Source: an uncultured Lachnospiraceae bacterium (GTDB taxonomy: Bacteria > Bacillota_A > Clostridia > Lachnospirales > Lachnospiraceae). From it: DNA of 16,149 nt. The stretch is taken from the NCBI GenBank assembly GCA_905200565.1, contig CAJKKX010000013.1, positions 1 through 16,149 of the forward strand, in the 5' to 3' direction. Positions 1 to 6,465 of this stretch are shown here, piece by piece (position 1 is the stretch's first letter; every line of letters begins with the position of its first letter). The notes under the pieces were generated by a model. That model was not told the DNA's origin, did not search any database, and saw only the letters and a list, made by a program, of their open reading frames with translations. The position numbers and the translations under genes were made by a program.

Positions 1-30
1 GCACATCATGTGCTCTGCAAGCAAGCTTGC
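1..30. repeat. Two short adjacent palindromes upstream of the GntR operon
   Basis: GCACAT-c-ATGTGC (1-13) is a perfect 6-bp inverted repeat and GCAAGCTTGC (21-30) is a perfect 10-bp palindrome. No gene is recognisable in 1-91. All three + frames hit a stop before position 80, so the tail of an upstream gene entering from outside the window is possible but cannot be shown. There is no T-run after either palindrome, so they do not look like terminators. They may be part of a dispersed intergenic element or chance. Confidence 0.3.
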
Positions 31-91
31 GCCGCTCATATGCCGCATCTGGCTGGATGGCTGAATAGTTACTAAAAATTCGAAAGAGATA

Positions 92-120
92 TTGACAAAA
101 CTGTTTCAAGTGTATATACT
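92..120 (+). promoter_or_regulatory. Sigma-A promoter of the GntR-ABC-luxEC operon
   Basis: A -35 box TTGACA (92-97) and a -10 box TATACT (115-120) are separated by exactly 17 nt. Transcription should begin near 127, leaving a leader of only about 25 nt before the GTG start at 153. This is the only good promoter before the five tightly packed genes that follow. Confidence 0.85.
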
Positions 121-131
121 GCATATATACA
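111..131. promoter_or_regulatory. Probable GntR/YtrA-type operator over the -10 box
   Basis: The arms TGTATATA (111-118) and TATATACA (124-131) are perfect reverse complements around a 5-nt centre, CTGCA. The site covers the -10 element and the expected start point, so a bound dimer would block RNA polymerase. YtrA-subfamily regulators are usually encoded first in the operon they repress and bind AT-rich palindromes near the promoter. The match to the adjacent regulator is inference from position and symmetry. Confidence 0.75.
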
Positions 132-152
132 AAATAACAAAGAGGTGAAGGA

Positions 153-524
153 GTGAACATCTTTATTGATAATAAGAGCGGCGCGCCGATTTACGATCAG
201 ATTTATTCGCAGATTAAGAATCAGATCATCAGCGGGGCGTTGCAGGAGGACGAGGCGCTGCCATCTATCCGGAATCTTGCAAAGGATTTGAGAATCAGCG
301 TGATTACGACGAAAAGGGCGTACGATGAACTTGAGAAGGAAGGATTTATTTACACGCTGCCCGCGAAAGGATGTTTCATAGCTCCGAAAAATGTGGAGCT
401 GTTGAGGGAAACAAATCTGAAGAAGATTGAAGAATCTATGCAGGAGATTATGAAGCTGGCGGCGTCCTGCAACCTGAGTAAAGAAGATATTATTGAAATG
501 TTTGGAATTCTTTGGGAGGATTAG
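153..524 (+). CDS. GntR-family transcriptional regulator, YtrA subfamily
   Basis: This 123-aa protein is probably a repressor of its own operon. The winged helix-turn-helix spans about residues 10-77. It opens with PIYDQIYSQIKNQIISG, followed by the family signature around LPSIRNLAKDL (36-46), a recognition helix near residues 48-64, and a wing ending in KGCFIAP. The C-terminal part is only about 45 residues, which fits the short helical dimerisation tail of the YtrA subfamily rather than the large effector domains of FadR or HutC types. Translation starts at GTG 153, with AGAGGTG and GAAGGA lying 1-12 nt upstream. A perfect inverted repeat overlies the promoter just upstream. The ATPase gene begins 3 nt after the stop, the standard YtrA arrangement. 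The inducing ligand is unknown; envelope stress or cell-wall-active compounds are typical for relatives. Confidence 0.9.
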   Translation: MNIFIDNKSGAPIYDQIYSQIKNQIISGALQEDEALPSIRNLAKDLRISVITTKRAYDELEKEGFIYTLPAKGCFIAPKNVELLRETNLKKIEESMQEIMKLAASCNLSKEDIIEMFGILWED

Positions 525-527
525 GCA

Positions 528-1376
528 ATGAACGCATTGGAGATTAAGAATCTGACAAAAACATATCAGGATTTTCGTCTGGAAAATCTGACGCTTCCCC
601 TGCCGACCGGCTGCATCATGGGTCTGATCGGTGAAAACGGGGCAGGAAAAAGTACAACGATCAAATTAATACTGAATATGATTCACAAAGAGTCCGGCAG
701 TATCACAATTCTGGGGAAAGACAATCAGGAAAATATTTCGCTGATAAAAGAGGACGTAGGGGTCGTGATGGACGAAGTGGGATTTCCCGAATGCCTGACG
801 GCAAAGCAGGTGGGGAAGATCATGAAAGACACCTATCGAAACTGGGAAGCCGGGACATATCAGGAATATTTAAAGAAGTTTTCCGTGCCGGAGAACAAAC
901 CTTTTAAAGACTTTTCGAAAGGAATGAAGATGAAACTGGGGATTGCGGTGGCCATGTCCCACGACCCGAAACTGCTGATTCTGGATGAAGCCACCAGCGG
1001 CCTTGACCCGGTAGTACGGGATGAGGTAGTAGGGCTTTTGAGTGAATTTACGAGAGAGGAGAGCCACTCGATTTTGATCTCGTCCCATATCGTGAGCGAT
1101 CTGGAAAGGCTCTGCGACTATATCGCTTTTCTTCATAAAGGCCGCTTGGTACTCTGCGAAGAGAAAGACGCTCTTTTGGAGGAATACGGAGTGATGCACT
1201 GTACTGCCGGGATGCTGCGGGAGCTGAGACCGGGAGCGGTGAAGGGAAAGAGAGAGACGGCCTATGGAGTCGAGGCCATTGTAAAGAGGGATGCGGCGCC
1301 TGCGGGGACGGAGCTTAGCCCGATCAGCATCGAGGAACTGTTTGTGTTTATGATAAAGGGGGAAAATGAACGATGA
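528..1376 (+). CDS. ABC transporter ATP-binding protein (YtrB-like)
   Basis: This 282-aa cytoplasmic ATPase should power the adjacent ABC-2 permease. Walker A is GENGAGKST (residues 35-43). The signature loop is the variant FSKGMK (129-134) in place of LSGGQ. Walker B is LLILDE (149-154), the D-loop is SGLD (157-160) and the switch histidine is H187. About 75 residues follow the nucleotide-binding core, ending in SIEELFVFMIKG, which resembles the C-terminal tail of bacitracin/lantibiotic-type export ATPases. The gene starts 3 nt after the GntR stop and its last four bases (ATGA) overlap the permease start, indicating translational coupling. In this family the pair is normally an exporter or membrane-stress pump. 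The cargo cannot be read from sequence, though the following luxEC genes suggest a lipid-like product. Confidence 0.9.
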   Translation: MNALEIKNLTKTYQDFRLENLTLPLPTGCIMGLIGENGAGKSTTIKLILNMIHKESGSITILGKDNQENISLIKEDVGVVMDEVGFPECLTAKQVGKIMKDTYRNWEAGTYQEYLKKFSVPENKPFKDFSKGMKMKLGIAVAMSHDPKLLILDEATSGLDPVVRDEVVGLLSEFTREESHSILISSHIVSDLERLCDYIAFLHKGRLVLCEEKDALLEEYGVMHCTAGMLRELRPGAVKGKRETAYGVEAIVKRDAAPAGTELSPISIEELFVFMIKGENER

Positions 1377-2008
1377 AAGGATTGTTACGGAAAGAATTTT
1401 ATACGGTGAACAAATATTGCAGAAGCTATTTTGTGATTGCAATCGTATTTGCCGTGTGTTCAATATGGTCAGAGAGTACGTTTCTGATGTTTTATCCGCT
1501 GGTTCTGACGGGAATTATACCGGTGAGCCTGATCTCTTATGATGAGAGAAGCAGATGGGAGGTCTATGCGAATGTCTTTCCCTATACAAGAAAGCAAATG
1601 GTTACGGCAAAGTATCTGATTACCGCTCTCTATGTAGCCGCCACCGTGCTTCTTCTGGGGGCGGCGGGGATGATCCGCAATGTAGTTTCTTTGGGGCAGG
1701 GCGGTTCGGGGGCTGCATATTTCAGGATGGTTGGCATGATGCCGCTGTTAGGGCTGCTGGTTCCAAGTATCATGCTTCCGCCAGTGTTTAAACTGGGGGC
1801 GGAAAAAGGGCGTGTGTTTTACTATGTGATGCTGGTGGCTGTCTTTGCACTGTTTGGCGTTGTGAGTATGTTCTTCGGGGAATCTGGTTTGCAGGGGATT
1901 TCGATCAGCGGAGGAATTGTGACACTGGCAGGGTTTCTTTTGGCCGTTGTTCTTTTTATGGCGTCCTGGGCACTGTCCGTGAAGCTTTATGAAAAGCGGG
2001 AGGTATAA
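1373..2008 (+). CDS. ABC-2 type transporter permease
   Basis: This 211-aa integral membrane protein has about six hydrophobic helices, near residues 18-34, 36-53, 73-95, 110-135, 143-165 and 178-203. A cytoplasmic segment after helix 2 reads YDERSRWEVYANVFPYTRKQ. This DE-x-W-x(n)-P-x-x-R-K-Q pattern is typical of the small ABC-2 permeases paired with YtrB-type ATPases. The ATG overlaps the ATPase stop by 4 nt. The LuxE-like gene starts 12 nt after its stop, so all are probably on one mRNA. The protein would form a homodimer, or act as the single permease of a full exporter. The substrate is unknown. Confidence 0.87.
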   Translation: MKGLLRKEFYTVNKYCRSYFVIAIVFAVCSIWSESTFLMFYPLVLTGIIPVSLISYDERSRWEVYANVFPYTRKQMVTAKYLITALYVAATVLLLGAAGMIRNVVSLGQGGSGAAYFRMVGMMPLLGLLVPSIMLPPVFKLGAEKGRVFYYVMLVAVFALFGVVSMFFGESGLQGISISGGIVTLAGFLLAVVLFMASWALSVKLYEKREV

Positions 2009-2020
2009 GGAGGGAAAAGC

Positions 2021-3142
2021 GTGAACCCTTTATTTTGGGGGAAAGATCCATACGATCTGGAGAATACGGGAGAGTTGTTTTTACAGCAAGTTATAGAAAA
2101 CGCTCTGTTTCAATATGAAAATTGTGAGGAATACCGCAGGCTGCTTTTGACGAAGGGATTTACCCGCGAGAGACTTCTGAATCTGAGGACGCCGGAAGAG
2201 CTTCCTTTTCTGCCCACTTTATATCTGAAGCATCACAGGATGGTGTCCGTGCCGGAGAGAAAACTGAAAATGAATACAACCTCTTCGGGAACCAGCGGAA
2301 ATAAGAGCAGCGTAGGGTTTGACCTGAAAAGTCTGTGGGCGGGTCTGGGAATGGTGCTGGCAATGGGCAGAAAGCATAAGCTGTTTTCTGCCATTCCCAG
2401 CCATTATGTCATCCTGGGCTATGAATATAACCGGCATGAGAGCATGGTCATCATGAAAACGGCATACGGACAGACCTGGTTTACGCCCGCACTGTCGAGA
2501 ACCTATGCGCTGGTTTATGAAAAGGGCAAGTATGCCCTGCGGCTTGACCTGGTGAAAGAGCAGTTGATCCGGCTGAGCCGTCAGAGGTTTCCGGTGCGGA
2601 TTTCCGGTTTCCCTTTTCATGCCTGGCGGCTTTTGAACCAGATGAAGGAAGAAGGGATTCGCCTGAAAATGCCCAAAGGTTCTAAAATCGCGTTTGGCGG
2701 GGGCTGGAAGAAGCATTATTCGGAGAAAGTCGAGAAAGAAACCATGTACCGTCTGGTCTATGAGGTACTGGGAATTCCAGAAGAAAGCTGTTGGGAATTT
2801 TTCGGTGCGGCAGAACATCCTGTCCTGTACTGCACCTGTCCGAACCATCATTTTCATGTACCCATCTACGCCAGGGCGGTGATTCGGGACGCAGATACTT
2901 ATGCGCCTGTACCAAACGGCACACCGGGACTGGTGAATCTGATTACGCCAATGGTAAACAGCACGCCGGTTGTGAGTGTCATGACGGATGATCTTGGAAT
3001 CCTGCATGATGCGCAGGAATGTGGATGTGGGATTTTAACGCCCTGGCTGGAAATATTGGGACGTGTGGGCGTGGAGGATATTACGACCTGTGCCTCAGGT
3101 GCGGAAAATCTGTTAAAAAGCGCAATGGAGGAGCAGTTATGA
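2021..3142 (+). CDS. luxE: LuxE-like acyl-protein synthetase
   Basis: This 373-aa protein belongs to the LuxE family (ANL-type adenylation fold). It would activate a fatty acid with ATP to acyl-AMP and pass the acyl group to a cysteine for reduction by LuxC. The adenylate-forming P-loop is NTTSSGTSGNKSS (residues 85-97). A second ANL region contains FFGAAEHPVLY, an NGTPGLVNL stretch, and MTDDLG followed by ECGCG. A cysteine at residue 357, 17 from the C-terminus, is placed like the acyl-accepting Cys364 of Vibrio LuxE (378 aa, from memory). Length is close to that family. GTG 2021 is preferred because AAGGAGG (2007-2013) sits 7 nt upstream. The stop overlaps the luxC-like start by 4 nt. No luciferase genes are present, so the role is not bioluminescence. 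Confidence 0.85.
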   Translation: MNPLFWGKDPYDLENTGELFLQQVIENALFQYENCEEYRRLLLTKGFTRERLLNLRTPEELPFLPTLYLKHHRMVSVPERKLKMNTTSSGTSGNKSSVGFDLKSLWAGLGMVLAMGRKHKLFSAIPSHYVILGYEYNRHESMVIMKTAYGQTWFTPALSRTYALVYEKGKYALRLDLVKEQLIRLSRQRFPVRISGFPFHAWRLLNQMKEEGIRLKMPKGSKIAFGGGWKKHYSEKVEKETMYRLVYEVLGIPEESCWEFFGAAEHPVLYCTCPNHHFHVPIYARAVIRDADTYAPVPNGTPGLVNLITPMVNSTPVVSVMTDDLGILHDAQECGCGILTPWLEILGRVGVEDITTCASGAENLLKSAMEEQL

Positions 3143-4416
3143 TTCTGTTTAACGGAAAGCTTCTGTCGGAGGAAAAATTAAATACAGTACTGGAAGGGCT
3201 ACAGGATTTTTGTGTTCAGACGATTCAGAAAGGGGAAATCAAGGCTTCGGAAGTCCTGGATGCCTGCGGAATGCTGGCAGAGAAAATTCAGGAGGGGGTT
3301 TACGATGCGGCGCTAAAGCCGCTTCTGGCGCAGGGAGTGTTTACCGAACGGCAGCTTGCAGAAGCGGTTGTTTTCTTTCAGCGTGAAAATCTGGAATATA
3401 AATATCAGACAGAGCTGGGATGCCTGATTGAAAACGGGGAGTATCTCGATACGGCCAGAGGAAGCAGGATTCGGAGACGTTATATGCCTCTTGGCATCCT
3501 GTTCCACATTGCCGCCGGAAATGCGGAAGGGCTTCCTTTTTACAGCGTGATCGAGGGACTCCTTGCCGGAAATATCAATCTGCTAAAGCTGCCTTCTACA
3601 GACGACGGGTTATCGGTGTTTCTTTTGCACGAATTGGTGAAAATAGAACCAAAGCTTGCGCCCTATATCTTTGTTTTTGATATTCCTTCCACGAACCTGG
3701 CGCTTCTTAAGAAGCTTGGGAGTCTGGCGGATGCCATTGTCGTATGGGGAGGAGACGAGGCCATCCGTGCCGCCAGAAATCTGGCAGACCCGGCGACACA
3801 GATCATAAGCTGGGGACATAAGCTGAGCTTTGCCTACCTCACGCCGGATGCCGGAGAGGAGGAGCTGCGGGCGCTGGCAGCGCATATTTGTGCGACAAAT
3901 CAACTTTTATGCAGCTCTTGCCAGGGTCTTTTTGTGGACACAGAGGATATGGCGGTGGTAGAGGGGATTGGGAGGCGTTTTCTGGCACTGCTGGAGGAGG
4001 AGAGCAGGCATGTGCCAAAGCTTCCTTTGGAAATCCGGGGGAAGGTAAGCATTTCTCTGTATAACGAGGAACTGGAAGCTGCCTTCACCGCACGGAAGGT
4101 CCTCAGAGGGAAGGGCGTCAGTGTGATTCTGGCACAGGATTCCACCCTTGAGCTGTCTTATCTGTTTCGAAACTGCTGGGTGAAGCCGCTGCCACGGACA
4201 CGGATCGTCAAATCTCTGAAACCAAACAGAGGATATTTGCAGACGGCAGGGCTGATCTGCCCGAAGGAGGACAGGGCGTACCTGGAGGAGCAGCTTTTTA
4301 AAGCGGGGGTTGTGCGGGTCACCGGAGCTGCCCATATGTCTGAGATGAGAGTGGGAGAAGCGCATGACGGGATGTATCCGATTCGGAGATACAGCCGGGT
4401 CGTGGAGTCTACATGA
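3139..4416 (+). CDS. luxC: LuxC-like acyl-CoA / acyl-enzyme reductase
   Basis: This 425-aa enzyme of the LuxC family (aldehyde-dehydrogenase superfamily) would use NADPH to reduce an acyl thioester to a fatty aldehyde. The probable nucleophile is C258 within NQLLCSSCQG (254-263), matching the conserved cysteine region of LuxC. The substrate/cofactor half contains IRRRYMPLGILFHIAAGN and GLLAGNINLLKLPS, typical of the family. A longer in-frame ATG exists at 3019, but it would overlap luxE by 124 nt. ATG 3139 has GGAGGAG (3127-3133) 5 nt upstream and shares an ATGA overlap with the luxE stop, so it is the chosen start. LuxC and LuxE form a reductase-synthetase complex in luminous bacteria, so the coupled genes suggest a working complex. 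The aldehyde's fate here is unknown; lipid, signal or natural-product use are options. Confidence 0.85.
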   Translation: MILFNGKLLSEEKLNTVLEGLQDFCVQTIQKGEIKASEVLDACGMLAEKIQEGVYDAALKPLLAQGVFTERQLAEAVVFFQRENLEYKYQTELGCLIENGEYLDTARGSRIRRRYMPLGILFHIAAGNAEGLPFYSVIEGLLAGNINLLKLPSTDDGLSVFLLHELVKIEPKLAPYIFVFDIPSTNLALLKKLGSLADAIVVWGGDEAIRAARNLADPATQIISWGHKLSFAYLTPDAGEEELRALAAHICATNQLLCSSCQGLFVDTEDMAVVEGIGRRFLALLEEESRHVPKLPLEIRGKVSISLYNEELEAAFTARKVLRGKGVSVILAQDSTLELSYLFRNCWVKPLPRTRIVKSLKPNRGYLQTAGLICPKEDRAYLEEQLFKAGVVRVTGAAHMSEMRVGEAHDGMYPIRRYSRVVEST

Positions 4417-4437
4417 GAGAAAATGAAGTTTTCGGTC

Positions 4438-4480
4438 ATAAAAAATATCGCAGCGCGGAAGCGGATGCGATATTTTTTAT
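4438..4480. terminator. Bidirectional intrinsic terminator between luxC and mgtE
   Basis: The arms 4438-4452 and 4466-4480 pair perfectly over 15 bp with a 13-nt loop. The core is TATCGCA/TGCGATA, flanked by A and T runs, so a U-tract results on both strands. It sits between the convergent stops of the luxC-like gene (4416, +) and mgtE (4508, -) and should serve both. Confidence 0.9.
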
Positions 4481-4507
4481 CTGCTGCAAAATAGGAAGAT
4501 TCCCGTG

Positions 4508-5866
4508 TCAGGACAATCCAAGCAGATGCGTTGCGAACTGGAAATAAACCAGCAGAGAAATGGCGTCGACGATCGTAGTAATAAAGGGACTCGCCATGAC
4601 AGCCGGGTCAAAGCCCAGACGGGATGCGAGTAACGGCAGGGAGCAGCCTACGATCTTTGCACAGAAGATCGTCACGAGCAGCGTCAGGCAGATCGTAAAC
4701 GCCACCATGATGGTCAGATGGTCAAAGAAAAGCAGCTTGGCAAAATTGCAGGCGGCAAGTGTCAGTCCGCAGAGCAGCGCCACGCGGATTTCCTTCCAGA
4801 TGATACGGAAAATATCACGGAACTCCACTTCCTTCAGAGAAAGGGCACGGATCACGGTGACGGAGGCCTGGCTTCCGGAATTACCGCCAGTGTCCATCAG
4901 CATGGGGATATAGGCAGTCAGGATGACATATTTCGCAAGGGCGGTCTCGAAGCTGGTGATGATGAGTCCGGTAAAGGTGGCGGAGATCATCAGAAGCAGC
5001 AGCCACGGCATACGGCTTTTCCACAAATCGAAGGTCGTCTGCTTCAGGTACGGTTTATCCGCAGGTACGATAGCGGCCATCTTTTCGATGTCCTCGGTGG
5101 TCTCCTCCTCCATAACGTCTAGCACATCATCGATAGTCACGATACCGACCAGACGGGATTCCCGGTCTACGACGGGCATGGCGAGAAAGCCATATTTACT
5201 GAACTGCTGCGCCACTGTCTCCTGATCTTCCAGGGTCGATACAGAAATAATGTTGTCCTCCATCAGCTCTTCCATCGTCTGACCGGAATCCGCCATAATC
5301 AGATCGCGGATCGTCACGACGCCGACGAGCTGTCGGCCTTTGGCGCAGACATAGCAGTTATTGATCGTCTCTTTTGTGATACCGCTGCGGCGAAGATGCA
5401 GGATCGCTTCCTCTGCCGTCATTTTCGGGCGAAGCTCCACAAACTCTGTTGTCATAATGCTGCCTGCGGAATCATCCGGATATTTCAAAATAGTGTTAAT
5501 CATCTTTCGCTTTTCGGCGTCCGCCTGGCTTAAGATACGTTTCACTACGTTAGCGGGCATCTCTTCTACCAGGTCGACGGCGTCATCTACATACAGCTCA
5601 TCGACGACTTCTTTTAATTCATTATCGGAAAATCCCCGAATCAGCATTTCCTGCGTGTCGGGTTCCATCTCGACAAAAGTATCGGCAGCCAGCTCTTTGG
5701 GGAGCAGGCGGTACAGAAGAGGAACGGTTTCTTCTGTCATATCCTCAAATAAAGAAGCCACGTCCGCTGCGTTCATGGTCGTGAGGATATCACGGAGGGT
5801 CGCATATTTTTTCTCTTCCGCCAGAGCTTTGATACTTTTTTTCAAGGTTTCAAAAGCATCTGTCAT
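4508..5866 (-). CDS. mgtE: MgtE magnesium transporter
   Basis: This 452-aa Mg2+-selective channel of the cytoplasmic membrane is close to the usual MgtE length. It has the acidic superhelical N-domain (about 1-130). Two CBS repeats follow (about 135-255), with DDSAGSIMTTEF at the start and LVGVVTIRDL and LVGIVTIDDV closing each repeat. Next come a plug helix and five membrane helices (about 285-450). The channel signature is PMLMDTGGNSGSQASV. The pore-lining aspartate lies in TTIVDAISLLVYF, matching the selectivity-filter Asp of Thermus MgtE. CBS and N domains close the pore when cytosolic Mg2+ is high. AGGAGGAAAG lies just upstream of the ATG. Expression is controlled by the M-box leader at 6120-6275, with a small ORF in between. 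Confidence 0.96.
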   Translation of the reverse strand: MTDAFETLKKSIKALAEEKKYATLRDILTTMNAADVASLFEDMTEETVPLLYRLLPKELAADTFVEMEPDTQEMLIRGFSDNELKEVVDELYVDDAVDLVEEMPANVVKRILSQADAEKRKMINTILKYPDDSAGSIMTTEFVELRPKMTAEEAILHLRRSGITKETINNCYVCAKGRQLVGVVTIRDLIMADSGQTMEELMEDNIISVSTLEDQETVAQQFSKYGFLAMPVVDRESRLVGIVTIDDVLDVMEEETTEDIEKMAAIVPADKPYLKQTTFDLWKSRMPWLLLLMISATFTGLIITSFETALAKYVILTAYIPMLMDTGGNSGSQASVTVIRALSLKEVEFRDIFRIIWKEIRVALLCGLTLAACNFAKLLFFDHLTIMVAFTICLTLLVTIFCAKIVGCSLPLLASRLGFDPAVMASPFITTIVDAISLLVYFQFATHLLGLS

Positions 5867-5963
5867 TGGTCTTTCCTCCTGTTTCGTATTTTAACTAATT
5901 GATACTCTCCTGAAGACATCAGAAAAGTACAGATAGTGAGTAAAGACACAACAAAAGAATCCG

Positions 5964-6056
5964 TTAGAAAGATAAACGGCGAAATGGACACAGAATCGTG
6001 CCGCCGTTTGGTATAGGAACTTTTGCCGTGCCGCTACTGCAACTGTCTGCGTCCAT
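5964..6056 (-). CDS. Small ORF (30 aa) in the mgtE leader
   Basis: The ATG at 6056 is preceded by AAGGAGG with 7 nt spacing, as good a ribosome site as any gene here. The peptide starts MDADSCSSGTAKVPIP, has NGGTILCP and ends FRRLSF. It has no membrane helix or known domain. It begins just after the riboswitch terminator and stops 97 nt before mgtE. Its last part overlaps an inverted repeat (5974-6009). It may be a leader peptide whose translation affects mgtE, a short functional peptide, or a chance ORF. I do not recognise a family. Confidence 0.5.
   Translation of the reverse strand: MDADSCSSGTAKVPIPNGGTILCPFRRLSF
5974..6009 (-). promoter_or_regulatory. Hairpin inside the mgtE leader small ORF
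   Basis: AAACGGCG (5974-5981 on +) and CGCCGTTT (6002-6009) are perfect 8-bp complementary arms with a 20-nt loop. On the - strand mRNA it lies in the second half of the 30-codon ORF, so a translating ribosome would melt it. No strong U-run follows, so it is not a clear terminator. Its role is inferred. Confidence 0.4.
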
Positions 6057-6077
6057 GATTTCGCCTCCTTTTTTAGA

Positions 6078-6110
6078 AAAATAATAAAAAACCACTGTAT
6101 GAACAGTGGT
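6078..6110 (-). terminator. Intrinsic terminator of the M-box expression platform
   Basis: On the - strand, ACCACTGT and ACAGTGGT (6103-6110 and 6091-6098) form an 8-bp hairpin with a 4-nt loop, followed immediately by TTTTTTATTATTTTT. It lies directly 3' of the aptamer and before the leader ORF and mgtE. In M-box leaders of Bacillus, Mg2+ binding favours termination. I could not pick out the competing antiterminator helix by eye. Confidence 0.88.
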
Positions 6111-6119
6111 ACGCATTAA

Positions 6120-6275
6120 AAAACCCGTAGACCGTTCAAGCTTTAGCATCACAGGGCGTGAAACTGCATTAAGTGGCGCCTTCTACGACGTCACCTGCTG
6201 ACCTTCTCGTTGTGTCTCCACAGCTTCGCGGCAGCAGTCCATATCCCTGCGGTAGCCTCACCTACCGAATCAACG
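6120..6275 (-). ncRNA. M-box (ykoK-type) Mg2+ riboswitch aptamer
   Basis: Read on the - strand, this leader carries the conserved blocks of the M-box in order. They are GGTAGGTGAGGCTACC, GGGATATGG, GCTGCTGCC, GGTCAGCAGGTG, CTTAATGCAG and GTGATGCTAAAGCTT. The same elements appear in the B. subtilis mgtE leader as I remember it. A closing helix can form between GATTCG at the 5' end and CGGGTT at the 3' end using G-U pairs. Position between a promoter and an intrinsic terminator upstream of a magnesium transporter fits exactly. It should switch mgtE off when Mg2+ is plentiful. Confidence 0.93.
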
Positions 6276-6297
6276 ATATTATTCGATATCTATATTT

Positions 6298-6326
6298 AAT
6301 CTACACGCTACTCTCTGGTTTGTCAA
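6298..6326 (-). promoter_or_regulatory. Promoter of the M-box/mgtE transcript
   Basis: On the - strand, TTGACA (6326-6321) and TAGATT (6303-6298) are separated by 17 nt. Transcription would start near 6291, some 15-20 nt before the aptamer. The resulting leader to mgtE is about 425 nt. Confidence 0.8.
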
Positions 6327-6393
6327 TGAAAATTTTCTGTTTGTGCAGGAATCTTTCTGGAAAAATACAGTTAAAATTCAGTCCCTTTTCAGT

Positions 6394-6422
6394 TTGACGA
6401 AAGGTGTAGAAAGAGTTATAAT
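6394..6422 (+). promoter_or_regulatory. Promoter of the Mrp/MBH-like operon
   Basis: TTGACG (6394-6399) and TATAAT (6417-6422) are separated by 17 nt, close to the sigma-A consensus. It points toward mrpE, with a leader of roughly 37 nt. No convincing promoter is visible later in the operon, so all ten genes probably depend on this one. It is divergent from the mgtE promoter, with about 67 nt between the two -35 boxes. Confidence 0.85.
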
Positions 6423-6465
6423 CAGAGCGGTTTTGACAAGGAGAAAGGATGGTGGAGAATACAGT

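Noticed and set aside
870..1463. Long - strand reading frame opposite the ABC ATPase gene
   Set aside because: It is antisense to an unambiguous ATPase with all motifs, has no ribosome site and resembles no family.
2219..3007. 262-codon - strand frame opposite the luxE-like gene
   Set aside because: It lies fully within a recognisable LuxE-family gene, and its product is a low-complexity His/Arg/Gln-rich antisense translation.
3019..3138. N-terminally extended start for the luxC-like gene
   Set aside because: It would overlap luxE by 124 nt without a ribosome site. ATG 3139 has GGAGGAG and an ATGA overlap, and gives a family-like N-terminus.
4560..5894. Several + strand frames opposite mgtE
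   Set aside because: All are antisense to a complete MgtE gene with CBS and channel motifs; Ser/Arg-rich products without homology.
6173..6397. 74-codon + strand frame before mrpE
   Set aside because: It runs antisense through the M-box aptamer and the mgtE promoter, and has no ribosome site.
6433..6461. Second TTGACA close to the mrpE start
   Set aside because: No acceptable -10 box lies 16-18 nt downstream, and it would leave almost no leader; the 6394-6422 promoter is far better.
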